Part shown: piece by piece, positions 36,381 through 43,770 of the stretch | How positions within the stretch are numbered: the stretch's first letter is position 1 | Layout of the letters: every line of letters begins with the position of its first letter | From: Brucella sp. 21LCYQ03 | Lineage (GTDB): Bacteria; Pseudomonadota; Alphaproteobacteria; Rhizobiales; Rhizobiaceae | Assembly (NCBI RefSeq): GCF_023554105.1 | Contig: NZ_JAMJWE010000018.1 | Span: 1 to 64,000 of the forward strand | DNA: 64,000 nucleotides | Reading direction: 5' to 3' | Made by a program: the position numbers and the translations under genes | Notes under the pieces: generated by a model | The model's input: only the letters and a program-made list of their open reading frames with translations | What the model was told of the DNA's origin: nothing | The model's database searches: none

Positions 36381-37189
36381 AAAACCGCTTGCGTTTAGCG
36401 GCGGCGTTCTCGGTCGTCCTCCTTTCGCACGCCCAGGCTGCCCAGACGCCCAGGGCCGGTTCGTTGGATTCACGTGTGACCAGTGTTGTCTACCAGCCCA
36501 ACAATGTCGTCAAAATCTCTGCGACGTACGGTATATCGACAATGATCATCTTCGATGAGGATGAAAAATTTGAGACCATTTCGCTTGGCGACACGGAGAG
36601 CTGGCAGGTTGCTCCAACCGAAAAAGGCAACATCCTCTTCGTTAAGCCGACGGCTAAGAATGTCGTCACTAACATGAACGTTGTCACGACCAGGCGCATC
36701 TATTTTCTGGAGCTGCACGACTATGCCCCCGATGCCGGCAAAAAGATCTTTGGCGTTCGCTTCATCTATCCCGAAAAGGATCTGAATGCAGCGATGCGCA
36801 AAGAGGCCGAATATCGTGCTGCCAATCCGAATATCTCCAAAATAGAAAAGGCCAACGTCAATATCGACTATTCTTTTACGGGAGATACGAAACTCAAACC
36901 CTCGATGATCTTTGATGACGGCAAGAAGACCTTCTTCAAATTCACCGGTCGGACACCCGCAATTTTCGCAGTAAACAGTGATTTTTCCGAGACACTGCGG
37001 AACTTCCGCAAGGAAGGCGAATATCTGGTCGTGGATGGAACGGCAACACAATACACGCTGCGCGACGGTGATCAGTGGATCTGCATCTTCAACCTTAGAA
37101 AGCCGGATTTTGGCGCACCAGATCCTGACATCATGGGTCCCGCACCTGATCAAGCGGCAACCAAGAGAAGAAGGAGCAGCAACGGATGA
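36377..37189 (+). CDS. virB9: VirB9-type outer-membrane complex protein
   Basis: The protein has 270 residues, a signal peptide (cleavage near AQA), an N-terminal domain with SRVTSVVYQPNNVVKI and GDTESWQVAP, and a C-terminal domain NVDYSFTGD-like (YSFTGDTKLKPSMIFDDGKKTFFKF). It forms the outer ring with VirB7 and VirB10. Four-base overlaps with both neighbours show coupling. Confidence 0.94.
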   Translation: MKNRLRLAAAFSVVLLSHAQAAQTPRAGSLDSRVTSVVYQPNNVVKISATYGISTMIIFDEDEKFETISLGDTESWQVAPTEKGNILFVKPTAKNVVTNMNVVTTRRIYFLELHDYAPDAGKKIFGVRFIYPEKDLNAAMRKEAEYRAANPNISKIEKANVNIDYSFTGDTKLKPSMIFDDGKKTFFKFTGRTPAIFAVNSDFSETLRNFRKEGEYLVVDGTATQYTLRDGDQWICIFNLRKPDFGAPDPDIMGPAPDQAATKRRRSSNG

Positions 37190-38418
37190 AACAGTCTCCC
37201 GAATTGGAAGCACTGACGGCGGCTGATGACACCAATGTCAGCAATAAGAATGCAAAGCGCAATCAAACCGCTGCGATGGCCGTCTTTCTGCTGGCCGGTG
37301 TAGCTATGGCTTATTTTGTTCTAAAACAGCCCTCCGAGAAGCCGCGAGATCTCGTGAAGGGTGATGAGGAGTTTAGCACGACGTCGTTCAGACCGCCGTC
37401 ATTCGTGCGCGATCAGGATCAACCACCTACAGCAATCGAGCCAAATATCATCAATATTCCGCCGCCACCATCTCCACCAGAGCCGGAGGAAGTTGACACC
37501 ACGACATTTAATGTCCCTCCCCCTCCTCCGCCAACAGTTGCTGTGAACGAACCCGATCAGACGACCGCGCCGGAGATCGTTGATGATTTTCCAGGCAGGT
37601 TCAAATCGAAGCTGATTCAGATGGATAAAGCGCGATCAGAGGCAGGGAATGGCGGCATCGGTGGAGATATGGGAGATGAAACACCGACTGTTGCTGGCGA
37701 AGACAGAAACAGTAAGTTTCTGGCGACGGCCTCGGCAATGGCTGATCGGAATGCCAAGGCTACGAAAATCAAGCGGATCGACGCGGTTGTGCCCGAAGGC
37801 ACGATGATACCCGGTATTCTCGAAACCTCGATTGTAAGCGATCTGCCAGGCCAGGTTCGCGCCATCACGTCAGAAGATGTCTACGGTTTTGATGGCCGTC
37901 GCATTCTGATCCCGATCGGCACCCGGCTCATCGGTGAATATCAAAGCGACGTAATGACAGGCCAGACCCGCGTTTTCGTGGTGTGGACACGATTGCTTCG
38001 CGATGATGGAGTCAGCGTACGTCTAAATTCCATGGGAGCTGACAGCTTAGGTCGTTCCGGGCTAACTGGCATCGTCGACAAAAAATGGCGGGAACGGTTC
38101 GGTGCTTCCATCATGTTGTCCGTGGTTGGCGCCGGGGCAAGCTATCTGACAGGTTTTAGTAGCGGTGAAGCCTTTAGTCGTAACAATGATGATGCGAAAC
38201 GCGGAGAAGAACTAGCCCGCCAGACGATCGCCAACACTTTCTCTCAAATGGCAAATACCGCTCTGAGCGAGAACTTGCGCATCAAACCGACAATCAGCGT
38301 CCATCAAGGCGAACGCATTTTCATATTCGTGCGTCAGGACCTTGATTTCTCAGAGATGTACGACGATCCCGTAACAGAGGCGATGAAGGAAATTCAACGT
38401 GAACGCAGGGATAAGTAG
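37186..38418 (+). CDS. virB10: VirB10-type core protein
   Basis: The protein has 410 residues: a short cytoplasmic end, one membrane helix (about 27-45, AMAVFLLAGVAMAYFVL), a proline-rich region at about 80-125 that spans the periplasm, and the beta-barrel domain from about 195 (VPEGTMIPGILETSIVSDLPGQVRAI). The family end reads IFVRQDLDFS. It links inner and outer membrane parts of the channel. Confidence 0.95.
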   Translation: MKQSPELEALTAADDTNVSNKNAKRNQTAAMAVFLLAGVAMAYFVLKQPSEKPRDLVKGDEEFSTTSFRPPSFVRDQDQPPTAIEPNIINIPPPPSPPEPEEVDTTTFNVPPPPPPTVAVNEPDQTTAPEIVDDFPGRFKSKLIQMDKARSEAGNGGIGGDMGDETPTVAGEDRNSKFLATASAMADRNAKATKIKRIDAVVPEGTMIPGILETSIVSDLPGQVRAITSEDVYGFDGRRILIPIGTRLIGEYQSDVMTGQTRVFVVWTRLLRDDGVSVRLNSMGADSLGRSGLTGIVDKKWRERFGASIMLSVVGAGASYLTGFSSGEAFSRNNDDAKRGEELARQTIANTFSQMANTALSENLRIKPTISVHQGERIFIFVRQDLDFSEMYDDPVTEAMKEIQRERRDK

Positions 38419-39430
38419 AGCAGCAACGACCACACAAAGCAGATATTACTTTCTGGATCGGGCACTTGAGCCACTGCGGCCATTCCTCAACGATCCTAAG
38501 ATCGTTGAAATCTCGGTTAATAAGCCAGGTCACGTCTATGTTGAGCGACTTGGTGCTGATCATATGGAGTTCCATGAGGTTCATGCTCTTTCATCAGCAG
38601 AGATTCAGAATATCGGTGAACGCGTCGCCGGAGCGACTGACCAGTTCATCAGTAAATCCGCGCCCATCTTAAGCGCTGCGTTACCAACTGGTGAGCGTAT
38701 TCAGATCGTTCTTCCACCCGCTTCACCGGAGGGCGGATCCATATCGATCCGCAAGCAGGTCTTTAGCAATTTTAGCTTGGAGGAATATAGGGATAGCGGT
38801 TCACTGGACAAGGTTTCTGTTGCTGTTGGCGGACTGGGCGACATTGATCGTGTGCTCATCGAATATCTGAAGCAGAACAGAATTTTCGATTTCATAAACA
38901 CTGCAATTATCCAAAGAGTGTCAATGCTGATCAGCGGCGGCACATCATCGGGAAAGACAACCTTTCTGAATGCCTGCCTTAAATCGGTTCATCCGAAGGA
39001 ACGGATTATAACGCTGGAAGACACCCGCGAACTGTTTCCCCCCCAGGAAAACTGCGTTCATCTGTTAGCCTCAAAAGGTGGGCAGGGCACCGCTGACGTC
39101 ACAATTCAGCACTTGCTTGAATCGTCGCTTCGTATGCGTCCTGACCGTCTGTTCGTTGGCGAGATCCGCGGTGCCGAAGCGTTTGCATTTCTTCGCGCCA
39201 TTAACACCGGGCACCCAGGTTCCATGTCGACAGTTCATGCCGATACTCCGCAAGGAGCATACGAACAGCTCGCCATGATGATGCAACAAGCCGGGCTATC
39301 TGGCGGGTACGCGAAGCATGATCTTATGTCGTATATACGGATGGTCATCCCCATCGTCATCCAGTTGCGTCGCGACGGCGGAAAACGTGGCGTATCGGAG
39401 ATATATTTTGCACGACATGAGGAACCATGA
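38399..39430 (+). CDS. virB11: VirB11-type traffic ATPase
   Basis: The protein has 343 residues from a GTG at 38399 (AGGAA upstream) and overlaps virB10 by 20 bases. Walker A is GGTSSGKTT (about residue 180), the Asp box is ITLEDTRELF, Walker B is RMRPDRLFVGEIRGAEAF, and the His box is NTGHPGSMSTVHAD. A hexameric ATPase that helps pilus formation and DNA passage. Confidence 0.95.
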   Translation: MNAGISRAATTTQSRYYFLDRALEPLRPFLNDPKIVEISVNKPGHVYVERLGADHMEFHEVHALSSAEIQNIGERVAGATDQFISKSAPILSAALPTGERIQIVLPPASPEGGSISIRKQVFSNFSLEEYRDSGSLDKVSVAVGGLGDIDRVLIEYLKQNRIFDFINTAIIQRVSMLISGGTSSGKTTFLNACLKSVHPKERIITLEDTRELFPPQENCVHLLASKGGQGTADVTIQHLLESSLRMRPDRLFVGEIRGAEAFAFLRAINTGHPGSMSTVHADTPQGAYEQLAMMMQQAGLSGGYAKHDLMSYIRMVIPIVIQLRRDGGKRGVSEIYFARHEEP

Positions 39431-41514
39431 GCAGGGGTTACAAAGCGGTTTATCTGCTATTTTGTGCTGTTATCGCCTTTTTAGTTTGGTCGTTGGCCTA
39501 TGGGATCGCACTCGGTGTTTTTTATAAAGACAGTCGAATTTTCGACATTACCATCACAGAGGACCCTTTCGCCCCTGTTCAACAAATCTGGTTTTATGCA
39601 TCCAACCCAACTCTGCAACGTGTTGCCGTCGCTGCCTTACTACCTGCCATCGCAGCCGCCGTTTTTGCGGGGCATCTCGGTCTCAGACGCCATGAGAACC
39701 CCTTGGGTGATGCAGCTTTTCAGGACGTCATGGGCCTTCGTCGCGGCAAGTGGTTCCGCAAAAAAGGGCACATATTCGGAAGGTCTGGTCGAACTGTGCT
39801 GCGAGCGTTCGACAGTCGCCATCATCTGATTATCGGTCCTACACGATCTGGAAAAGGAGCGGGCTATGTCATACCAAACGCTCTCATGCATGAAGGGTCA
39901 ATGATCGTATCCGACTTGAAGGGCGAAATTTTCAAGGCGACGGCCGGATATCGCAAGAAGAATGGCAGTCAGGTTTTCCTCTTCGCTCCCGGCTCGGAGA
40001 GGACAAATCGTTATAATCCTCTGGATTTTGTGCGGCCCGAACGCGGTAATCGCACAACGGATATTCAGAATATCGCCAGCATTCTGGTTCCCGAAAATGT
40101 TGGCTCTGAAAACTCAGTTTGGCAGGGCTTGGCTCAACAGGTCGTAGCCGGAATTATAAGCTATGTTCTGGAGAGCCCCTATTATCACGGACGGCGCAAC
40201 CTCGGCGAAGTCGTTTCCTTCGTGAACAGTGGCGTTGATCTTCAAGCGCAAATCAAGTTCATCAAGGAAAAAGAGCCGAACCTTTCGAAATATACCGTCG
40301 AAAGCTTCAACGCGTTTCTGGCATTGTCTGAACGCGCCGCAGCATCCGCGCTCCTCGATATCCAAAACGCGCTCAGACCCTTTAGAAATGAACGTATCGT
40401 AGCCGCGACGGAAGTAACCGACATGGATATTAGCGCCATGAAACGGCGACCTATCTCTATTTATCTTGCACCCAATATTACCGATATTACGATTCTGCGC
40501 CCGCTTCTCACATTGTTCGTGCAGCAAGTCATGAACATCCTGACACTGGAACACGATCCCAATTCGCTCCCTGTCTATTTTTTGCTGGATGAGTTTCGGC
40601 AGCTTAAAAAGATGGATGAGATTATGACGAAGCTTCCCTATGTGGCCGGCTATAATATCAAGCTTGCTATCATCATTCAGGATCTCAAAAATCTCGATGA
40701 GATTTATGGCGAGACTTCGCGTCATTCCTTGCTTGGCAACTGTGGTTATCAGCTGTTGCTCGGTGCCAACGACCAGGCAACAGCGGAATATACATCCCGC
40801 GCTCTCGGAAAGAGAACCATCCGCTATAGTTCGGAATCCCGCACAATAGAAATTCTCGGTTTACCTCGACGTACAAAAATTGAACAAATCCGCGAACGCG
40901 ATTTAATGATGCCGCAAGAAGTGCGGCAAATGCCAGAAAGCAAGATGATCTTGCTGGTCGAAGGACAACGGCCAATCTACGGCGACAAGTTGCGATTTTT
41001 CAACACCCAACCCTTCAAATCTGCTGAAGCTTATTCGCAATCGCATGTTCCTGATGTCCCGACGATTGATTATCTACCTCTTAGGCCGGTTCCGGCGCTG
41101 ACAGACGAATATGCGAGTGGCGGGCAACAAGCCGTTAAACATATCAGTACGCCCCCACCCTCGCCATCGAGCTTATATGAGGAACGCGGACAGAAAACTG
41201 AATCGACGAGTTCAGCACTGAATGGAAAAACAACTGGACGAGAAGAACCGCTCACCAAAGAAGTCAGCCTGAGTGTGAAATTACCAGTAAGAACAGCGAG
41301 CAGATCAAACGTTCAACCCGCTGATATCGATGACCACATAGAAAAGGTCGAAGCTAAGCTAAAACCAAGCGCGGAACGTTTATTGAATGCCGTTAACGAG
41401 AAAGTAGAAGCCGCTGGCATATCGCCTCGTAAGCGGAAAAGTTATCTCGACATATTTGATGCTACTGTCCCCGACCCGGAGGATATTGGGCTGATGAGCA
41501 GTGTCCCATCATGA
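39427..41514 (+). CDS. virD4: VirD4-type coupling protein
   Basis: The protein has 695 residues. Two N-terminal membrane helices (about 8-30 and 55-80) are followed by a RecA-like ATPase: Walker A GPTRSGKGAG (about residue 138) and Walker B YFLLDEFRQL (about 383). It recruits the relaxase-DNA complex to the channel. The last 150 residues are hydrophilic and low in complexity, likely to contact the substrate. The gene ends the operon; no terminator is evident. Confidence 0.95.
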   Translation: MSRGYKAVYLLFCAVIAFLVWSLAYGIALGVFYKDSRIFDITITEDPFAPVQQIWFYASNPTLQRVAVAALLPAIAAAVFAGHLGLRRHENPLGDAAFQDVMGLRRGKWFRKKGHIFGRSGRTVLRAFDSRHHLIIGPTRSGKGAGYVIPNALMHEGSMIVSDLKGEIFKATAGYRKKNGSQVFLFAPGSERTNRYNPLDFVRPERGNRTTDIQNIASILVPENVGSENSVWQGLAQQVVAGIISYVLESPYYHGRRNLGEVVSFVNSGVDLQAQIKFIKEKEPNLSKYTVESFNAFLALSERAAASALLDIQNALRPFRNERIVAATEVTDMDISAMKRRPISIYLAPNITDITILRPLLTLFVQQVMNILTLEHDPNSLPVYFLLDEFRQLKKMDEIMTKLPYVAGYNIKLAIIIQDLKNLDEIYGETSRHSLLGNCGYQLLLGANDQATAEYTSRALGKRTIRYSSESRTIEILGLPRRTKIEQIRERDLMMPQEVRQMPESKMILLVEGQRPIYGDKLRFFNTQPFKSAEAYSQSHVPDVPTIDYLPLRPVPALTDEYASGGQQAVKHISTPPPSPSSLYEERGQKTESTSSALNGKTTGREEPLTKEVSLSVKLPVRTASRSNVQPADIDDHIEKVEAKLKPSAERLLNAVNEKVEAAGISPRKRKSYLDIFDATVPDPEDIGLMSSVPS

Positions 41515-41797
41515 AAATAACCGCGGCGCTCAGAAGACCTGGCTGGTGTCTTCAAACCGCACGAGAACCGTCGATTATAAAGTTGCTTTTTATGACAGTG
41601 TAGCGTGGAATGGATATTTGCAGGTCATGCGGGTGCTAGAGAGTTAAGGTTGACTGGCGACATACGTCCAGCATCCCAGCAGCGACAGCAAATATATAGG
41701 CAAGGTTTGAATTTATCTCTATTTACTCAATTCTGCTGAGTAAATGATGGCTAACTCAAACTTGATAATGGTTTAAGAGTTATCTATTATACTCAGT
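41515..41797. promoter_or_regulatory. Control region of the AbiE operon
   Basis: This gap holds two inverted repeats: TTTACTCA-7-TGAGTAAA (41722-41744) and CTCAG-5-CTGAG (41792-41806, spanning the start codon). A promoter TTGATA (41762-41767), 17 bases, TATTAT (41785-41790) puts transcription start at about the ATG itself, so the mRNA is probably leaderless. AbiEi antitoxins are known to bind inverted repeats in their own promoters. Confidence 0.65.
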
Positions 41798-42583
41798 ATG
41801 ACTGAGCAAAAGACCTCACTGTTAAACCAACTCGAGCGAGACCTGCCAGAAGGGTTAGTCGTGGATGCTACGTGGCTGCAAGAGCGGGGCATAGCCAGTA
41901 ACCTGCGCGCTTACTACGTTAAGAACGGCTGGCTGGAACAGCCGGCACGTAGCATCTATAAAAAACCGCGCGGCACTCTGAGTTGGCAGCAAGTCATCAT
42001 ATCGCTTCAGACCCTGCTTTCACATACTCCGCTTAGTGTCGGCGGACGCACGGCGTTAGAATTGCAGGGCTTTGCGCATTACCTTACTAACGAGACAAGA
42101 ATCGTTCATCTCTACGGACCAGAAAAACCGCCTGCATGGCTAAACAAGCTGCAACTGCCACAGCGCTTTGTCTATCATAACAGCGCAACCTTGTTTCGTA
42201 ATGAACCAACCGCACAAGGGCTTGGCAGCATCGCATGGGGGCAGTGGGACTGGCCTATGACGCTTTCACAGCCTGAGCGCGCTTATCTCGAAATGCTCGA
42301 TGAACTGCCGCGCCATGAGAGCTTCCACCAAGCGGATATGATTATGCAAAGTGCGGCAAATTTCAGCCCGAGGCGGCTGCAAAAATTGCTTCTAAGTTGC
42401 AAGAGCGTGAAGGTTAAACGTCTGTTCTTTTATTTCGCTGATCGACATGGCCATGCGTGGCTTAAGCGACTGGACAAAACCGCAATCGATCTCGGGAAGG
42501 GTAAGCGCATGCTTGTGCCCGGTGGCAAGCTTGATCCCGTCTATCTCATCACCGTACCGGGGGACTTCGATGCCATTTCGTGA
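41798..42583 (+). CDS. abiEi: AbiEi-type antitoxin (type IV toxin-antitoxin)
   Basis: The protein has 261 residues. The winged-helix N-terminus (VVDATWLQERGIASNLRAYYVKNGWLEQPARSIYKK) is the DNA-binding part, followed by the AbiEi C-terminal domain (ALELQGFAHYLTN). It represses its own operon and counteracts the AbiEii nucleotidyltransferase. It overlaps the toxin gene by 14 bases. No ribosome site is seen, matching a leaderless start. Confidence 0.88.
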   Translation: MTEQKTSLLNQLERDLPEGLVVDATWLQERGIASNLRAYYVKNGWLEQPARSIYKKPRGTLSWQQVIISLQTLLSHTPLSVGGRTALELQGFAHYLTNETRIVHLYGPEKPPAWLNKLQLPQRFVYHNSATLFRNEPTAQGLGSIAWGQWDWPMTLSQPERAYLEMLDELPRHESFHQADMIMQSAANFSPRRLQKLLLSCKSVKVKRLFFYFADRHGHAWLKRLDKTAIDLGKGKRMLVPGGKLDPVYLITVPGDFDAIS

Positions 42584-43487
42584 TCAGTACCAGAGCCAGG
42601 TCAGGCTGCTTATGCGCCTGATTCCTATTGTGGCGCGCGAGACGTGTTTCGCGCTCAAGGGTGGAACCGCGATCAATTTATTTATACGCAACCTGCCACG
42701 CCTCTCCGTTGACATCGACCTCATGTATTTACCTGTCAACGACAGGTCAGAGGCACTGGCCGAGATTGATACAGCCATGAAGCGGATTAGAGCGGAAGTT
42801 CTAGCGCAAGTGCCTGGCGCTCGCGTCGCCGAAAACGTCCACGATGGCGCGATCTTGCGGCTTCTTATCATGGCCGAGGGAACACAGGTGAAGATTGAGG
42901 TCTCTCCTGTCTTGCGTGGTGTAGTGCACGAGCCTTCTGTGATCCCTGTTACCGAAGCGGTCGAAGAGGCCTACGGTTTTGCCGAAACCAACGTCGTTTC
43001 CTTTGAAGACCTATTTGCAGGAAAGCTGGTTGCAGCGCTTGATCGCCAGCATCCGCGTGATCTGTTTGATGTGCGCGGTTTGTTTGCCCATGAAGGGCTG
43101 AGCGACGCGTTACGCGAAGTTTTTCTAATTTATCTCCTCAGCCACAATCGCCCCATGGGCGAGGTCCTTTCGGGCCGGATCAAAGACCTCGCGAATGAAT
43201 ACCGCAATGGTTTCGAAGGCATGACCGAGGAGGAAGTTCACATTGAGGACCTGATCGAAGCGCAACAGGAGATGATTAAGGAACTGATCGGCGGAATGCC
43301 GGATGAGCACCGCGAATTTCTGATCGGATTCGAGCGTGGTGAACCGAATTGGTCCTTGCTGAAGATCGGCCATGTCGCAGAGCTTCCGGCAATTCGCTGG
43401 CGGCAGCGCAATCTCGACAAACTCAAACCTGATCAGCGCTCCGCTCTTGTCGAACTGCTGCAATCTACCCTTGAGCGACGTGCATAA
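42570..43487 (+). CDS. abiEii: AbiEii-type nucleotidyltransferase toxin
   Basis: The protein has 305 residues from 42570 (GGGGGA upstream). The DNA polymerase beta-type core reads FALKGGTAINLFI followed by LSVDIDLMY (GG and DxD motifs), and KIEVSP supplies another acidic position. FEDLFAGKLVAALDRQHPRDLFDV is the family's C-terminal motif. AbiEii toxins transfer nucleotides onto an RNA target and stop growth in phage-infected or plasmid-free cells. Confidence 0.9.
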   Translation: MPFRDQYQSQVRLLMRLIPIVARETCFALKGGTAINLFIRNLPRLSVDIDLMYLPVNDRSEALAEIDTAMKRIRAEVLAQVPGARVAENVHDGAILRLLIMAEGTQVKIEVSPVLRGVVHEPSVIPVTEAVEEAYGFAETNVVSFEDLFAGKLVAALDRQHPRDLFDVRGLFAHEGLSDALREVFLIYLLSHNRPMGEVLSGRIKDLANEYRNGFEGMTEEEVHIEDLIEAQQEMIKELIGGMPDEHREFLIGFERGEPNWSLLKIGHVAELPAIRWRQRNLDKLKPDQRSALVELLQSTLERRA

Positions 43488-43560
43488 TAATAGCTGCTTC
43501 GCAATATTAACCTGAAATGTAGCCGGATTGCAAAAGCTCCGGCCATTTTTAGTGATCCTG

Positions 43561-43764
43561 TCAAAACGGCAAAAAGCTCAAAACGTAAGTGAACATATCA
43601 GTTATGAACCTGACAGTCGCGTTTAACCACGTTCTCACGACACTAGCTACGTGCACGATCGCTACCAGTACCAGGACGAGCCAGAACAGACCCGAAAAGA
43701 ATTTTGCAAAAGCGTCGTCGGCCTTCGGATCGGGAGGTGAGTTATAAATGTAATCGTGTCGCAT
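43561..43764 (-). CDS. Small membrane protein after the relaxase
   Basis: The protein has 67 residues with two hydrophobic stretches (FFSGLFWLVLVLVAIVHVASVV and the C-terminal FITDMFTYVLSFLPF). It starts six bases after the relaxase stop and is probably translated with it. No family recognised. The ribosome site is weak. Confidence 0.55.
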   Translation of the reverse strand: MRHDYIYNSPPDPKADDAFAKFFSGLFWLVLVLVAIVHVASVVRTWLNATVRFITDMFTYVLSFLPF

Positions 43765-43770
43765 AGCCGA

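Noticed and set aside
40114-40725. 203-codon minus-strand frame
   Set aside because: Antisense to virD4 and without motifs.
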